Shown: positions 1-14,575 of the stretch, piece after piece | Position numbering within the stretch: the first letter of the stretch is position 1 | Layout: the number at the start of each line of letters is the position of its first letter | Notes under the pieces: model-generated | Seen by the model: the letters and a program-made list of their open reading frames with translations, nothing else | Told to the model about the DNA's origin: nothing | The model's database searches: none | Position numbers and translations under genes: made by a program | Assembly: GCA_003342895.1 (NCBI GenBank) | Contig: PTFA01000024.1 | Coordinates: 2,335,592-2,399,591, forward strand | DNA length: 64,000 bases | Source: Casuarius casuarius | Taxonomy: Eukaryota > Chordata > Aves > Casuariiformes > Casuariidae | Direction: 5' to 3'

Positions 1-717
1 CTGTGGCAATGTCGTTTGCTGAAATTTAGGAGATGGGTGAAACTCAGTGAGAACTCCCATTGGTATTCTCTTCGCACAGAAGCTTAGAAATATTTTATTA
101 AATATTAATAACAACATGAAAGACCTTTGGTCTTATTTTCATTTTAATTAGTCAGGATATATATGCCATTCGCTTTGAAGCCAAATGCTACTCCTTTGTA
201 TTAACCTGCAGGGGGTACTGGAAAATTGAACCAAGTAGCATTTAGCTATTTCTCCTCCTGCCGTAAGATAATTAACATCTGCTGTTTTGTGGACTCTGTT
301 AGTGTTTGTTACCTGATCCCCATATCCAGGTTTCATATTGACTTCGAGAATTTGAGCAGTATGGTGTGAAATTGCTGCCTCAGCCGCCTTCTTACGAATC
401 GCCGAAACTCAAGAAAGTTATTAACCTTCAACTTAAACTGCTGAACCTACACGGGAAGCTTAAACTCATAATGAAATGAAATTGGACGAGACAAAATATA
501 CAATAATTCCAGGAAGGACACAAAGCTGCATGTAATATCTAGAACCAGTTATGTTTTGTAGTGGAAAATAAGGGCAACTGAAAGGTGTAAGAACTTAATA
601 GTAGCTAGTATGGCTAGGAAGCATTAATTTTTTTGACAAATAAAACTGGTATAGGAATAAGTAAGAAAGAAGTGATGAAAAACCAGATCAGTGTATAATA
701 ATCCATGCTTTTCCAGA

Positions 718-941
718 CTCGTAGCCCGCTGGTCCCCCGACCTGCCCGCCTCTTGGCTTTCCCACGCCACCTCGAGCCCTGCGAGCGAGCGCCCCAGGCG
801 CCAGTGCCCCGGGGCCCCGAACTCTGGTCCCCAAGGCAGGTGGCTTGGCAGGAGCCTGCTATAAGCCACCCCGGGGTGCCGCCCCGCGACTGGCCACTCT
901 TCGTGGCCGAGTTTGCCCGGCCGGGGACTCGGGTGGCCTGA
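718..941. promoter_or_regulatory. CpG-dense patch inside AUH intron 6
   Basis: An abrupt GC-rich block in otherwise AT-rich intron, with about 21 CpG dinucleotides by eye in roughly 220 bases. Both edges are sharp. The plus strand begins right after TGCTTTTCCAG, which looks like a splice acceptor, and stays open to a TGA at 939-941. The minus strand is also open across it, as is common in GC-rich DNA. It could be a small CpG island, an orphan promoter, or an inserted fragment. No known motif or protein is recognised. Confidence 0.4.
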
Positions 942-3558
942 CATGAGTTTAAAAGTGCATTAACTGGCAGGAAGCAGAGCTGCTCGCAGAGGAAACCCAC
1001 CTGTGGGCCATGCGATGAAAACAAGGGTGTTTGTACTGCTGATGAATTCACATTTTCCAGTGCTTATCAGAAAAATTGTAACCCGTTTGACTGTCACTGT
1101 GATGCCCCCGGTTGAAACAGTCTCCTCTGTCCATATGCATTAGGAAACATGACAAATTACATCATCACTTTTTTTTTTTTCATGCCTACCCTACTTCATA
1201 GGATAGATAGTCCTTTAATTAGCTGCTATTCCATATTTTGTATCCCCATTGTGTAAAATGAACCCCGTGCCCTATTTCCTGTACGCTGTTCAAACCCTGC
1301 TCTAGGGACATAATTACTAATTTTTTCCTGATATTTTATATAGAAATCATATTCATAGGATAAGATGATAATACTTCTTCATCTTGCAGGATTGTTATGA
1401 AAATAAATTCATTAATATCTGTGAGGCAGCTATACTGTGGTGATATAAATAAGTTTATTTTTCCAACACTGCTGTGAGGTGAAGGAGTATCAATATCTTT
1501 GTTTTATCAACAAGGTAAAAATCCTACAACCAACAGCTTCCTTTGTCTCATGATTGTGGTTCATACTTAGAGAAAAATGTTAAGTAGTTAACAAAAAATT
1601 TCTTTTAGAATGTTATTCTTTTTTTCAATGAAATCATGTTGATCTAATTATTGGATGAAACGGACACTAAGACATTTTTCCTCTGTAGTTTGTCAATCAT
1701 ACTGTGTGTAATCAGGTTTGTAAATTTTAGAAACTTTCACATTTGCTGGAAGGCAACTCCTCTGCTATTCAAAAAGTCAATTTAGCTTGTTGCATAGTGG
1801 TTACCAGGCATAGTCTAGTAGCGACCACAGAAGTTGCAAAACAGTTTCTGATATATCTCACTTCCCTTGTTCTCAGATATTCATATAAGGTGTTCATTAG
1901 AGCTAAATGAAAAATTTACACCCATTTCTTACTGTTAGAGCAGTTGGTTTGAATTTGAAGGTTTTAATGTTTGATCAAAAGAAATCTTTGTGTCTGCACA
2001 CGTGAAAGTACAGGAAAAGAGAATTAGCTGTTACTGAGTGTGAGGAAAGAAGTGGAAGGAATGCTTTTATTGGTATGTAAAAGTTTTTGCTTTTTCTTTA
2101 AGCATCAAGTTAAAAATGGAAAACCCCCCAAACCACTCAGTTATGAATATCACAACTGGACAGCTTCTGTGCCTAAGCTGTTTTATTACTCAAAAGTTTT
2201 GGGGTACAGAGGACTGAAACTACTGTATTTATCCTTTGTTTCCACTAAATAATTTGATTTCATTTCTTTTTATCAGTATTACTATTTGGCCCATAGCATC
2301 ACTTAAGCTAAATTTGTTAAAAGTAAAATTTAGTATTTATTGTTCTTAGCTTGGTCAGTGCTGTACAGAGGAAAAGCAAAGTCTGTGTTGTCTTGCAAAT
2401 GGGTAGAACAATTTCAGGGAGTGAATGTTCATGTGGAATCTAGTGAAGTACTTATAATACTCTTGAGTATCCGGAGTAGCTTAATGAATGTTTGGGGTTG
2501 AGCATAATTAGAGGAAGACCACTATTAACAACTATCAAATCAGTATTGCAAAAACTAGCGTCATCATTGGGCATTTTTAAATCAAATGGTTAGCAATCAA
2601 GCAGTATGGAAATGGGAAAGAACGTAAGCCTTGAGCTAAATCCATTAGTTCTGCAAGCCTTTGGTGATTTTGATAAGAGGAAAGTCTGACTGCTATCAAA
2701 GTTAGCTTGGTCCAGAAATGAGTTACAAATATCAATTATCAAATTGAGGTTTTATGGATGGTTTTTTTTAAATAGATTTGTAATACCCATTATTACAAAG
2801 CAGAAAGCAATGATGACAACAGAGGAAGCTAATGAAATCTTCAAGCAGATAGTCAAAATTGTGCCCATTTGCAAAGTGAACGAAGAAAGTGCTCTGTTAA
2901 TCCCAAACAGAGCACAGACTACCTGTCCCCTCTGTGCGGGTGAGCTCACAGGTTTTACTGCTCAGGTGGAATTAAAGGACTGCATTCAGATCATAAATGG
3001 CCAATGGCCATAAATGCTCCTTTGCTGATATATAGTTCACTGTTGGCACGGACCTCTTTTGGAGTCCCAAAGGAAGAGAGGAATTGTGCCAGGTTACGTG
3101 AAGTTCTGCTTCGCTATATGGATACTCAATTTTTTCCCTGCTTTAGACCAGTCATCTTTTCAGACTTCCAGAACTCATACTGAGGCCAAGCAACAGCAAA
3201 ATTAGGAAGCTGTGAGTGGGTTTGGGAAGCAGATAAAACTGAATTTATAGTCTTCCAAGTATTAAAAGAGATGCCAAACTGATATTTAATTCGTAATAGT
3301 ATGGGCCCAAAACTGAACTCTAAAAAAACCCCCTGTAATTAAGTAAATTTCTTATGGAGAATCACTCTACAGTAAACTAAAAGTAATACAGCAAATCGGA
3401 ATAGCAAGCAATGATAATCAAGGAAGAAATATCTCATACAGCTGCTTTAATATTCCTCTATGAGGAAAGCTCATGCTGCTACCTACAAGAGTGTCATGAT
3501 AAAAGGTGGGGTGAGACCAGTCTTAATCTTACAGAGATAAAATAGCAGATGAACATTT

Positions 3559-3575
3559 AAAAAAAAAAAAAAAAA
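3559..3575. repeat. A17 homopolymer
   Basis: A run of 17 adenines in intron 6. No recognisable retroposon body lies upstream and no target-site duplication is obvious, so I treat it as a simple repeat. Confidence 0.9.
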
Positions 3576-6500
3576 TTATGCCATAAAGATAAGCGAAGTG
3601 ATTTCTTCCAGAGGTTCAGTAACTACTCATGTAAAATATAGTCATGGATCATTTATATTGTAAATAATAAAGACAAACTTTAATATCTTAATTATAGTGT
3701 ATGCTTGTCATCGTTCCACTATATAGCGCTGATGGGTTTCTCAGAAACCACCACTAACCCCACTTCTGAACTCTCAAGGATAGCGTATAGGAGGAGTGAA
3801 ACATGACACTTCTCTGGAGTTGAAGCACAAGTTGGTGCTTTACTGTGGCCCCTTTTTCAGCTGGTACGTTGAAGACCGTGAAGTAAGTGGGAGCTGGCTA
3901 TCAGACCAAGGTAATACAAAAAATCAAATCCATTCTGCTCATATTCAACATGAAATTTGAAGCACATTAAAATACATCATTTGCATAGGTATGAATAGTT
4001 TAACTCAGTTTTTAACTGAATAATTTACCTGTTTTGAGAGCCATATCAGTGAGTAGGACTATAGAGGCCCACTTACTTCCATTTCATATTCAATTATGAC
4101 TATATTATGGTAGCAAACAAAATAGCTTATTAAGGCTATAGTTAATTCACTGTAAGACTGTTGATACTTTTCATCAATTTGTGGAAAATTCAGGAAATGA
4201 AGTGGCAATTGTGTAGTCTACCTTAAAAGAGCAGCTGCGCAAGTTCACCACAAAACAAGTTGGACAAAATGATTTATGAAATATTGTTTCCTTAATTATG
4301 TCACAGAATCTCTCTGGCGCTGTAGACTTATCTAAGCCAACTATTGCAAAACTCTAAAATGCAGAAATGCTGGATCTCTGTCCTTCCTTCTTTGTCTCAG
4401 TTTTTCATCATCTGTGTTCTGGTTATTCCCCCAGATGGATCCCCCCTGCTGTTGTCAAGCATAATAAAAAGCAAGTGTATTATAAAAATTTCCCCAAAAC
4501 TTTTTAATCTTTTGTTATGCAAGAACTTTATATTAATGGTCTTTACATTTTAATGTGAATCTGAGATCTGAGAAACCAGTGTTAATTGGATGACTTACAT
4601 GCCTTGTATCTGAGTTTTCTCTTGACGGCTCTTTCTCATTGTGGTAGTTTTATGAAATCATAAAGAAAAGAGCAACACGGGATGCAATATATCTGACGTG
4701 GATATGTGTTTTTTAAGGAAATAGATACAGATTTCAGTCACTCAGAGGCCTAGTCTAATGGCATTTTTTTAACAAAATAGCAGCTTTATTTTGTGTTTGG
4801 GAATCAAGAATTGTGAATGACTACACTGAAATTTAAATTACCCAAACTAAAAGAGGATCAAAGAAGTTCATTTAATTTTGATCTTTTAACTCAATATCCT
4901 AATATAATTAATACTAGCCAGAAGGGGTGGATGTTTGTTAGTTCATTATGAATGGAATGAAATTCTCCTTTTCTCTCAGATTCAGGCTGTGGGCTTGGCT
5001 TTGTTAACTACCTAGGACACTAAAATGTATTTATCAGCCTCCCAGAATTTGGATGGTCCCAAGACTTTTTCTAGGGTTTTCTAGAAGAGAACAGAGGCTA
5101 GAGGAAGCCATCCTTTGCCTCCTTTCTAGGAATCGTAATGATGCTCTTGCCACAAAAAGCAGAACCTCAGGAGCTTTGTGCAGGGTCACTGGAAACACTG
5201 CTCCCAGTTGTAGTTGTCTCTTTCAGCTTCCTGCAACTGCAGGGTTATTCCCTGCACTCAGGTTCTCAGTTTTTGCCTTATAAAAGTTCTTTCCCTCCAA
5301 ACCTTATCTTCCTTTATGCGTGCCTTGGGCATCAGCTATATATAGTTTAATAAGCTAGGCGGGAGTGTTCTCTGTGGGGTTTGAACCTTGAGCTCCCAGG
5401 TATGCTCCTAGCCCTCTGTCCCGTTATGAACCAGTATGGAGGTGTATTTTGCTTGACCAGAAAAGTTTTTTTAGGCTCTTTCAAAAACAAACAAGGAAAT
5501 AAAGGTTCATAAGCAAGCAACCCGATGAGAGAGACAGAGAGCAATATGGACTGTCTCAAATCATACATAGGTTTTAGAATATACAAAGCATGGGGGCCAT
5601 GCAAACCTATTGCAAGCTTATCCTGCTGTTGCTATTCCATTGGATGTCTCCACAAAACACCTACGCTTTGCGGTGTAGACATGTATCATATGTGCATAAT
5701 AAGCTGTATGCCTATTTGGAGAGGGTAACCAATGGAAGAGTGATAAAGGACTGTAATTTCTGAGGTCTGTTTCACTGGTCCCTTTGCAAGAACAATAAAT
5801 GCTACAGAGAGGGCTGGCTGCGGAAGGGGCGACTGCCAGTTCTCAGGCTGAAACACATGGAAAAAGAAAGACAGGCAGGGATGATTTAAAAAAAATAGTG
5901 GCTTCTTTGAGGAAAAAAAGAGAATGGAGACTGAGGCCAAGAAGGTGAGGTAGGTTTATGCATGCTGGTCGAATTCCAAGAGTTGCAAGCAGATCGAGTG
6001 TAAGAGGGCTTTCATTCAAGATGTCTTTGTGTCTTGTAAAGGTCCATGATTCTCCTTGGATTTCAAGGCTAAAGCATCCTTAATTAAAGGAATTCTTTTG
6101 TTATGGATGGGTTTCTTGTTCATATGTCATAGTTCTCTGGAAGGGCTTAAGCAGAAAGTAGAGCTCTTGAAGTGCTCAGGCTCCAGAAAAACATTCCCAA
6201 GTCACTGGGGACTTGGGAGAGTTCTAGTATGGATCCTTCAACTCAGAGGAGGTAGATTGCGAAAAAGGGTCAAAGGATCTCCACGTAAGAGTGCTTTAAG
6301 AGATGCAGAACTAGGAGCAGTAACCAGGCTATACCGCACCTAGAAGTGTGCAGCCTTCAGCAGCTAGTTCTGCTCACAGCAGAACAGTCCTGCCTGAGAG
6401 CAGGATGAGGCCAGCTAGTGAGAAGTGAGTGAAAAGGATATAAATGTGGTGCTATCTATCTTGCAGATCCCTAATGTTTTTTATAAACTATTCTTAATGA

Positions 6501-8659
6501 CTTCTGCTACTTCAAAAGTATCTGTATATTTTTAACAAGTATCGTGTTCCCCACTGCTATCGCAGCTCTTTGGGCTGATATAAATTCATTCCTTCGTTAC
6601 CTCATGCTTATATACCCCCAACCACCTCTCCTCCTGAAATTTGGATGTAGGATGGAAGGAGAATAAAAATGGTATCTAATTGCTTTGATCCTTAAAAGTG
6701 TAAAGATCGTGAACGCCGACTCATCTGTGTAAGGTTAGATGGCAGAAGAATCTAGTTAGCGCCGCCTTGCCTATATTCAGGGAAAGACTTCGCATTGCAT
6801 ACATCCCTCTTGCCTTCCATACTATGAGCTAGGCAGAGACTTCAAGTCTGCATTACTGTGTCACAGTAGCAGATGAGATGAGTAAAAGAGGTCCTAACTT
6901 AATGTAATCCCTTTCCTTTCGTGTTGTAGCAGTCTGACAACTGTAGCCTGGGAATAATTTGTTTGAGCTTGTTCTGGATTAATTTCTTGTCAGTTAATGG
7001 TTTTCCTTTTTTTTCAAGAATTATAAACTGGATAGAAGGTGCTGCAGATTAAGAAAGCTAATGGAGGAGCTGTAGTTTTCTGTTGAGGAAAAAACATCTG
7101 AGTAATCCCAAATAATAAAAGGTTAAAACACTCAGTTTGCACTTACTGGGGTAGGTCCACTGTTGCACAGGAACTGTCCTAGCAGAATATTTATCCCATG
7201 TATGTTTAAAGAGGTTTTATATCTTTATACACAATTATTTACAAATTAAAGTGAAACTTTTAAATGATTATGGACTGTTACGTGTTTTTTAAAACTCTGA
7301 TTCTTAAAATGATAACAATGTGAATTAAATGAAAAAATATTTATCAGTCAGGATTCCAGGAAGAAAAGACAGTTTTAAATGTACCATCTGTTGTCTGACC
7401 TTTTAATAGTAGTATTCCTCAAAACAATGTGCTAGTCCTACCTACCCTTTCTCAGTTGATCCTGAACAGCAATACATGGGACCAAGTATTAGTCCAAGAT
7501 AGTAATGAGATGTGCTTTCCTGATAGGAACACAAACAAAAAAACAAACGGGATCTTCTTCCAGTTGCTTTTGTTTATGTTGGTTTTTTAACCTTTTGGTC
7601 TTTGAGTACTTGGTCTTGTGTATAGTCTAGAAGATTTCTGCTTTCTGCAGCGGAGTAGTAACTGAAGCATATTCATATAGTGAATAAAGATGTTCTCTGT
7701 AGAGTCTTTAAAGGATGATCCTGACTTGGGAAAAGTAGCTTCTATTCCAGCCTGTGTCATAGATTTTTAACCTGATAGGTCCATATCGCTTGAAGTGCCA
7801 TTTTTCAGGTGTCAGTTCTCTGTTTTTAGTTTCTTGATACCGAGCTTGATACATCTCAATATTTTAGAGGTATTGAGCATGAAAAGCTGCAGCTGAAGTC
7901 ACTAAGGCTGCAGATGCTTGGTGCCTCTGAAAAAACTAGCCTTCATTTGTCACAAGCTAGGCGTATAAATATCCAACTGTTCAAAATTAGCACATATAGA
8001 ATATCCCATAACACATACTGAATGTATGTTTATATTTTATTCACATTTATGATGGATTTATTTTAATTGGTAATTTCTAATATAAGTTGTAATTATTCTT
8101 GCAGATAGACATATGCTTACAAGGAATAGTAAATAATGTAACATTCAGAATACAGATCAACATGCACAAATAAAAATAATAATGTTTTAATTATTCATGC
8201 CTGTGAATTACAGAGTTTTTAATAACAACTGTGATTATTTCTTCAACTTTTACTGTAAAATAAGAAATAGAAGGATCACTCTTTGGAGAATAAAAAGAAC
8301 AGAAGGCCATTCTGGCACTCCTAGATAGGAAAACAAAATTAAACAGATCAAGCTAAAAAAGTTAGGAGTATCTATGAGTATCAGAGTAAGTATCTCAGAA
8401 TTAAGTTTCTGATTTACTGAAGAGGTTGCTTTTTGCATTGAAAATCATTCTAGAATAATGCACACCAGCTTTGAAGGATTTGGCCAATTTTTGATAGAGG
8501 TTATATTTCCAAAGCACAGCAAAATGTTGTAGGCGTGTGCAATCTCCTTTCAAATAGGGTAGCCTAGGTATTAGATGCAGTGTAGCTGTAGCAATGTGGC
8601 TGCTTCACCTGGGAAGACATCCTACTCAAGGTGAAAAATATGCTTACTCTAAATATACT

Positions 8660-8677
8660 CCCCCCCCCCCCCCCCCC
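8660..8677. repeat. C18 homopolymer
   Basis: Eighteen uninterrupted cytosines between AAATATACT and GAATATATT. Long C tracts are unusual in AT-rich intron and prone to length error in sequencing. Confidence 0.9.
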
Positions 8678-11600
8678 GAATATATTTATCTGTAGAGAGA
8701 AAGCTGCCTTCTTGGGATTTGACTGCTGAACCGGGCCACGCTATGTCCTATTACAGTCTCATTGGCTTTGTTGTTTTCCCTGGACTCCCGTTCTAAATTT
8801 GCCACTGATTCTTCTTCCTTTAGTACTGCTCAAGTCAGAGAATTCCAGGGATGAGTATTTTCAGGGGTGTATTCTTAAAAATCCATTTCTTTGGGATAGT
8901 TGAAAGCAGGTGGATTTTGTAGTGGGGAAATCAAGGACATATGAATATGATAGTAGTCAGAGTGGAAGTAGGAATAATCTCTTCTTTCTTGGTTAGGGGA
9001 TTAGCAGAGTGCAGGATTGCTTTGCTGTGTGGAAGGATGAAATGGTAGATTTCTATATGGCGAGTGCTGGAAGTGAGGGAAGTGTCCAAGTTATGTGTCC
9101 ATAAACAGTGAACGCTTCAGATATAATAGTCTGATTCGTACTTTGCTTGTTGTTTCTTATTTTTGCTTGTAGCCATTAAAAACAAAAAGTAATTGTCCCA
9201 ATTTGGGAGTGTGATCTCATTTGAAATGTAAATACAAATAGAATACCTTTGTAGTAATCCATTTTTCTGCATTTCTCTTGCCCTGAAAAAATTACGATTT
9301 TTTTATATCTGTTTTCTGTCCTGATTTTCATATGAATCAAAGTGTAGCTGCCATAACCAATCCAAAACTTTAAGAACATAAGCTATGAAATTATTTATTT
9401 CAAATACAAGTCAAAAAAGTTGTTTTTTTAACCTAATATTACTCATAAAGCCCACATGATTTGTAAAGTAAGATCATAAAGAGTAGCACTGGCCTAGTCC
9501 TCCTACCTGTTGTTACAGCTGAGTAATGACTTCGTAAATGTGTGGGTGTAATTTAGAAACTGGAAAATGCCTTCTCTTGGGCCATTAATTTCTATCTGCA
9601 ACAAGGCGAGTTATGTTTTAATGTGTATGTACTTTGGAAATTCATTAAAGTTCACTCTCTGTCATTGCATTCTCAAAGGACAATAGGAACAATTTTCCAT
9701 CCAGCGTAATAGGGAAGCATTTGGCATTGCTGAATATCCATGTGCGCTCGTATTTGTTGCCTTTGTGTATGTTTAAGTAGACGGATGACTTTATGCCTTT
9801 CTCTTTTCTTTCTCAAAAAATTTCCTTGCAAAATGATATAGCAGATTGTCAGTGTGTGCTTGGCTAATACCTTAGGTCCTGGGACCCCACGTGTTGCAGT
9901 GCACGTGTGTGCTAGTCAAGCAGTGTTTGGTCTGACTTTGGAGACTATGCAGTGCTATAGGTCTGACTGTACAGCTGCTTGTACAGTAATGTGAAGGAAA
10001 CGTGAAGTACCTCACGTGTAGAACTCCTTTCGAGTTGAGGGTTTTTTTAAATGCAAGGTCTTTGGTTCGTTTTTTGGTTCCATTCATTTCATATAGGCAG
10101 CTGTCCGCAGAGAAACCATTTTTAGTCTTTCTCAATTTGCAAGAGGATTACCTCTTTTGAAAGTAAGTCAGTTTTTCTAAATTACCCAAACCATTTCATC
10201 TTTCTGTACCAAAGCTGCAGTTATTTAACTACTAGTGAATTTTGAAAGAGTATTTACACTTTGCCTCATGAATCGTAAGCGCTCCTGCATCCCCGAGCCA
10301 AGCCCTGCAGTCTGCTGATTCAAGCTGCTACCTTCAAGCCACCCACGCGTGGAGCTCTGAGATATTCTAGACATTTTTCAGATATGTTTTTAAATAAAGC
10401 AATCTACGTATGTACTTACTACATGAATATGAATAAAATGGATTTCGAAAAGCAAAGATGTGCAAACTAAATTGTCAGTTTTCGAGCTGAAGAGAGCTTT
10501 GGAGTCAGGCTCAGGCGTGCTCGGTAGTGCGCTGAGGGGCTCTGCGCTTTTCCCAACTCCTGCTGTGGCCAGACAGGAGGGAGGTCTAGCCCGCTGACTT
10601 CTCTCGTTGGCTCAGTTCTTTCTCCTCGTCGCAGAGGCCGCGTTGTTTCTTTTCTTCCTGCTCCGTTTTCACCCTCTCGCTTGCATCCTTGTTGATGTCT
10701 CTCCAGACTAAGCTGTTCTCAGTGGTTAGCCTTGGTGCCGGTGAAAGGCCCGATATGTTTTCTGTAATGGAAGGATTTGGGATGGTTCATCTCGTGAGGA
10801 TTTATACCCAGATTTAAGTTAGCTACAATATGTACAGCTCTGTAGGATGAAGGCCTAATCGGGTAGATGCTCAGCTGGAAATTTGATGTTAAATATTGTC
10901 TTGATAGCTTTTAGAAAGTGTAATATTTTGAAAACTGCTGAATTCAGCAATGGATGGCAGGTACGTTAAAAGTCTGTTGCACAGACTTTTTAAATATGAG
11001 TTAAACTACTGAAAACATTGCCTTAAAAATAACATTTACCTGTGATAGCTTATTTATGAGCTCCTATGCTTACTGATGAGGCCTGCATGTTGCTGACAGC
11101 AGGTTTCTGCATCCGGTACTGCTGTGGCTGTCTCAGTGGAAAGGAGAAAAATCTGCCGCTCCTCGGAGCTTTCTGTGAAAGAACCGCAAGGATGCGTTCG
11201 AGCCATTTCTAGCCTGACTTGAATAATTAGAAAGTTTGTGGCTGGCAAACTTTGGCTTCACCATTGGTTATTAATAACATATTAGAAATGTACAGTAGTC
11301 TGTAAAAAGAGAAATCTAGATACCTGCCAGTTAAGGGAATCTAATGTACACCAAACAAAGCTTGTGACAGAAAGGACAGGATAAAAAAAAATCATTTTTA
11401 CTGATCTTAAAGAGTATGCCTGAATTCAAGTTTGGATTTTTTTGTCAGAACAGGATTTTTCCCAATATGTTTTGACAGAGCCTTGAGCTATGAGAAACTA
11501 CTGAGTGTAGATACTCTGCCAGAATGATGAATCTATTTCCAGTAAGCTAGTTGCTTCATCTTGTTGGCTATACTCTTGGGAATTGTTCACGTAATTCCCT

Positions 11601-14575
11601 TAATCCAAACCAGTTGTGTACATATTTTGTAACTGATTAATTACTGACACTAGATAAATATTCATACAAAATCAACTGTTTGTTGAGCAAAAAATATTGG
11701 TTAACAATTTTCATACCAGTAGTTAGCAGTCTTGCATGTACTCTGTCTTTTCACATGGGCTGGAGTGCCGTCTGAAAAAGCTGTTTACATTATTACAACA
11801 TTGAATATATACTGTCTCAGATAAGAATGCATTTACATTGCAACTGTGTGTCAAATACTTTTATCAACACAGTGAGTAATACCAGATCACTAGTCCTTGA
11901 AATAACATGTCATTAAATTTGTGAAGATGAAACAACTTTTCTTCCGTCAAATTCTGCTCTACACTTGAAATGAAATGCCCTGCTTAAGTAATGTCTTTGA
12001 AGACTGGGTGTTACTTCCTTTAGCTCTGATTGTAGCTGGCAGGAACTATATGTTCTTTGTGCGTTACCAAAACAGAACATCTATCTGCAACGTACTCTGT
12101 GTGTTTTCCTCATAAGTGTATGTAGCTACGTATATTTTGGTGTGTTGTTCGCATTTGATTAATTGAGTCTTACTGCTATTGCATGTGTATATGTTTTATT
12201 CCTACTACTGAATATACGTGATTGATGCAGTGAACTGTTGGCTTCTATTCTGTGAATATTAATCAAAGAACATGCTCCTCTGCTTAATGGCTTTGCAGTG
12301 TGGGAGGCAGCCAAACAACATAGACTATAGTCTGCTTTTTTGCTCTTTAATCATTATTGTGTAAGACACTGGCAAGAAAACTTTTTTCATCTATAAACAC
12401 TATTTCATGCTTAAACATATCCATTGTTTGGTCAAAGTTATGAAATATTGTTGCTCAATTAAATTTTGTTTTCAACATTTCCTGGTAAAAGCAGTAATAG
12501 AGAAAACAGTAAAGGAAGGGGAGATACTTGAGTAGAAAAAAATACTAAGTGTAGCAAACGAGGAAGGAACAGGAGATGTGAAATCAGTAGATGCAGCCGT
12601 AGTCTTATGATTTGAACAAATAGCTTTCTTTGATGAAAAGCTAAATCTGATACTTCTCTAGATTCCATTACTATGGTGAAAGGGATAATTTATGAGAAAA
12701 CTATTCTTAAAGAGATCAGAATAGACAGCTGCTATGTTCTGATATACAGTTAAAATGTGTACAAGGATAGATGTTGATTAGGATATGACAGCTTCTTTGG
12801 GTGAGAAATGGAAAGATATTCAGTATTAAAAGAAAAAGAAAAAAGATAAAGCCAATAAATGTTTCTGTTTGGTGATAGTGGTACAGCTCTATGCTGTATG
12901 CTGCTCTGCTTGAAATACAGCTCTGTGCTGCTATGCTTGAAAACACAGCTCCCTTTTTTTTTCTGGCATATAGTTGTGATTTAAAGGTTTATAGCTTGAG
13001 CTTAATTCATTCTCTGTCTGTGAATCCTACCAGTGAGGCAGCCAAGACTAAGAGGAAGGTGTAGGCTTCAGGTTTGGTAGTATTTTAAAAGGGCTTTTGT
13101 TTGGGAGGGTTTTTTTTCCCCTCGTAAAAAATATCCTAGAATATGGGCTTTCTTTTGGTTCTGTGTTTCTTCTGACAGATGCCGTTAGCAGGATTTTTCC
13201 CCTGGCAGTATGACTGGTTCCACTGCACAGCAGTAGCAGGGGCTCTAGCATCTGCCTTCAGCTATCAGCACGTTTACCATTTTATCAGTAAAGGACCTAC
13301 CATGGTCTTACGGTCTAAAATCATTTTGTAAGCAGTCTCACTGTAACATGGGAGACTAGACATGGAACAGCTGCTGTCGAGGTGACAGGAGCCCACAGCT
13401 CTTGGAGACCTGTCAAACAAGGCTTCTTCTTGCTGTGGCCACTTGTACCATCAGGATGCTTTTGCTAAAATCATTGCACAGTGGGAGGACCACTGAGAAT
13501 ACCTCATCGTTTGTGTTTACTAATGCTGCTGTCCTACGAATTTTATTTAAACTATTATAAGTGTAAATATTTTTTGAGTTCTTTGTGAAAATACGTCTCA
13601 TCTTTTGGTAGAAACCATGATTTTGTAATGGTCTAGAGAAAATAAGGCCCCCCTCCACCCAAACTTCCTGCCTCTTCATATGAGGTAATGTGTTCAAAGC
13701 CAGGTCTGTTTTTATGAAGAGGACTACAGTAGTACTGAAGCTTGTAGTTCATAATAAATAATAATTGAAAGCTGAATCATGAAATCATAAAAATTTTTTA
13801 TTTGTTTCCAATCAGTTTATTTTGTCTCAGAGATGTATTTATGTATTTTAAGAATACATCAGTAAAAGAGCTGAATGGCTTCAATAAAATACTGGTTTAG
13901 TCTGCCATTTTCTGGTGGAAATTAATCTATTTTATCTTAACTGAACACACATTTACCCATTTTTTTTATCATGTCCCCTTGAACATCTTCGGTATCTATT
14001 CCTGTTGCATATACACATATATAAATAATTTAATATGTTAACATGTCCTTGCAGGAGTAGCTCTATTTGGAAAAAAAGTCTATTTATAGACTATCTAAAT
14101 ATAATGAATATTTATTTCAGATCCTGTCAAAGCAGTAGACCTGCTGTAGTTTCAAAGTCCTGTCTCCTGGATAGAGGCCATTTCAACTATTTTAATAGAG
14201 AATAGTATCTGCTTTTGAGATTTGAGTCTACTTCTTCAGTTTTAATAATGATTATTCTTTCATTCTCGTTGTTTCTTAATTCTCAGTATAATGAAGTATG
14301 TCTGGCTAATGTAGTTAGTTACTGCTTGTTGACCTTCTCAAAATGATGATCTGCCAAAGAATTTTTAACATAGTAAGAACAGCTAACTAACGGTGGCCAC
14401 ATTTCTCTGCTGATCTACACCAGTCATGGTCCTTTCCTGATTTTTGTAATCAAACTTTAGATTTTTACAGTAAGTTTGAAGTAAGGAGTGAAGAGACTGT
14501 GGATTTTTAGTTCTTTTGGGGAGAAATACTTTTTGTCCCTAATAGAGGCAAATTTTAGCTTTGGCTATAGCTTCG

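Noticed and set aside
614..1051. 145-codon frame on the minus strand through the CpG patch
   Set aside because: Open mainly because the GC-rich block has few stop codons; the plus strand is open there too, and the ends run into low-complexity AT-rich sequence.
4301..4345. Possible second CR1-like scrap (TCACAGAATC, then TCTAAGCCAAC)
   Set aside because: Only two short partial matches to the CR1 3' end; too weak to call without a repeat search.
5376..5396. tRNA B-box-like sequence (GGGTTTGAACC)
   Set aside because: No A box, acceptor stem or cloverleaf can be drawn around it.
6236..6252. Candidate donor (GGAG/GTAGAT) that could end AUH exon 6
   Set aside because: The upstream translation (ILQLRG) does not match the expected AUH peptide LAIIPGG.
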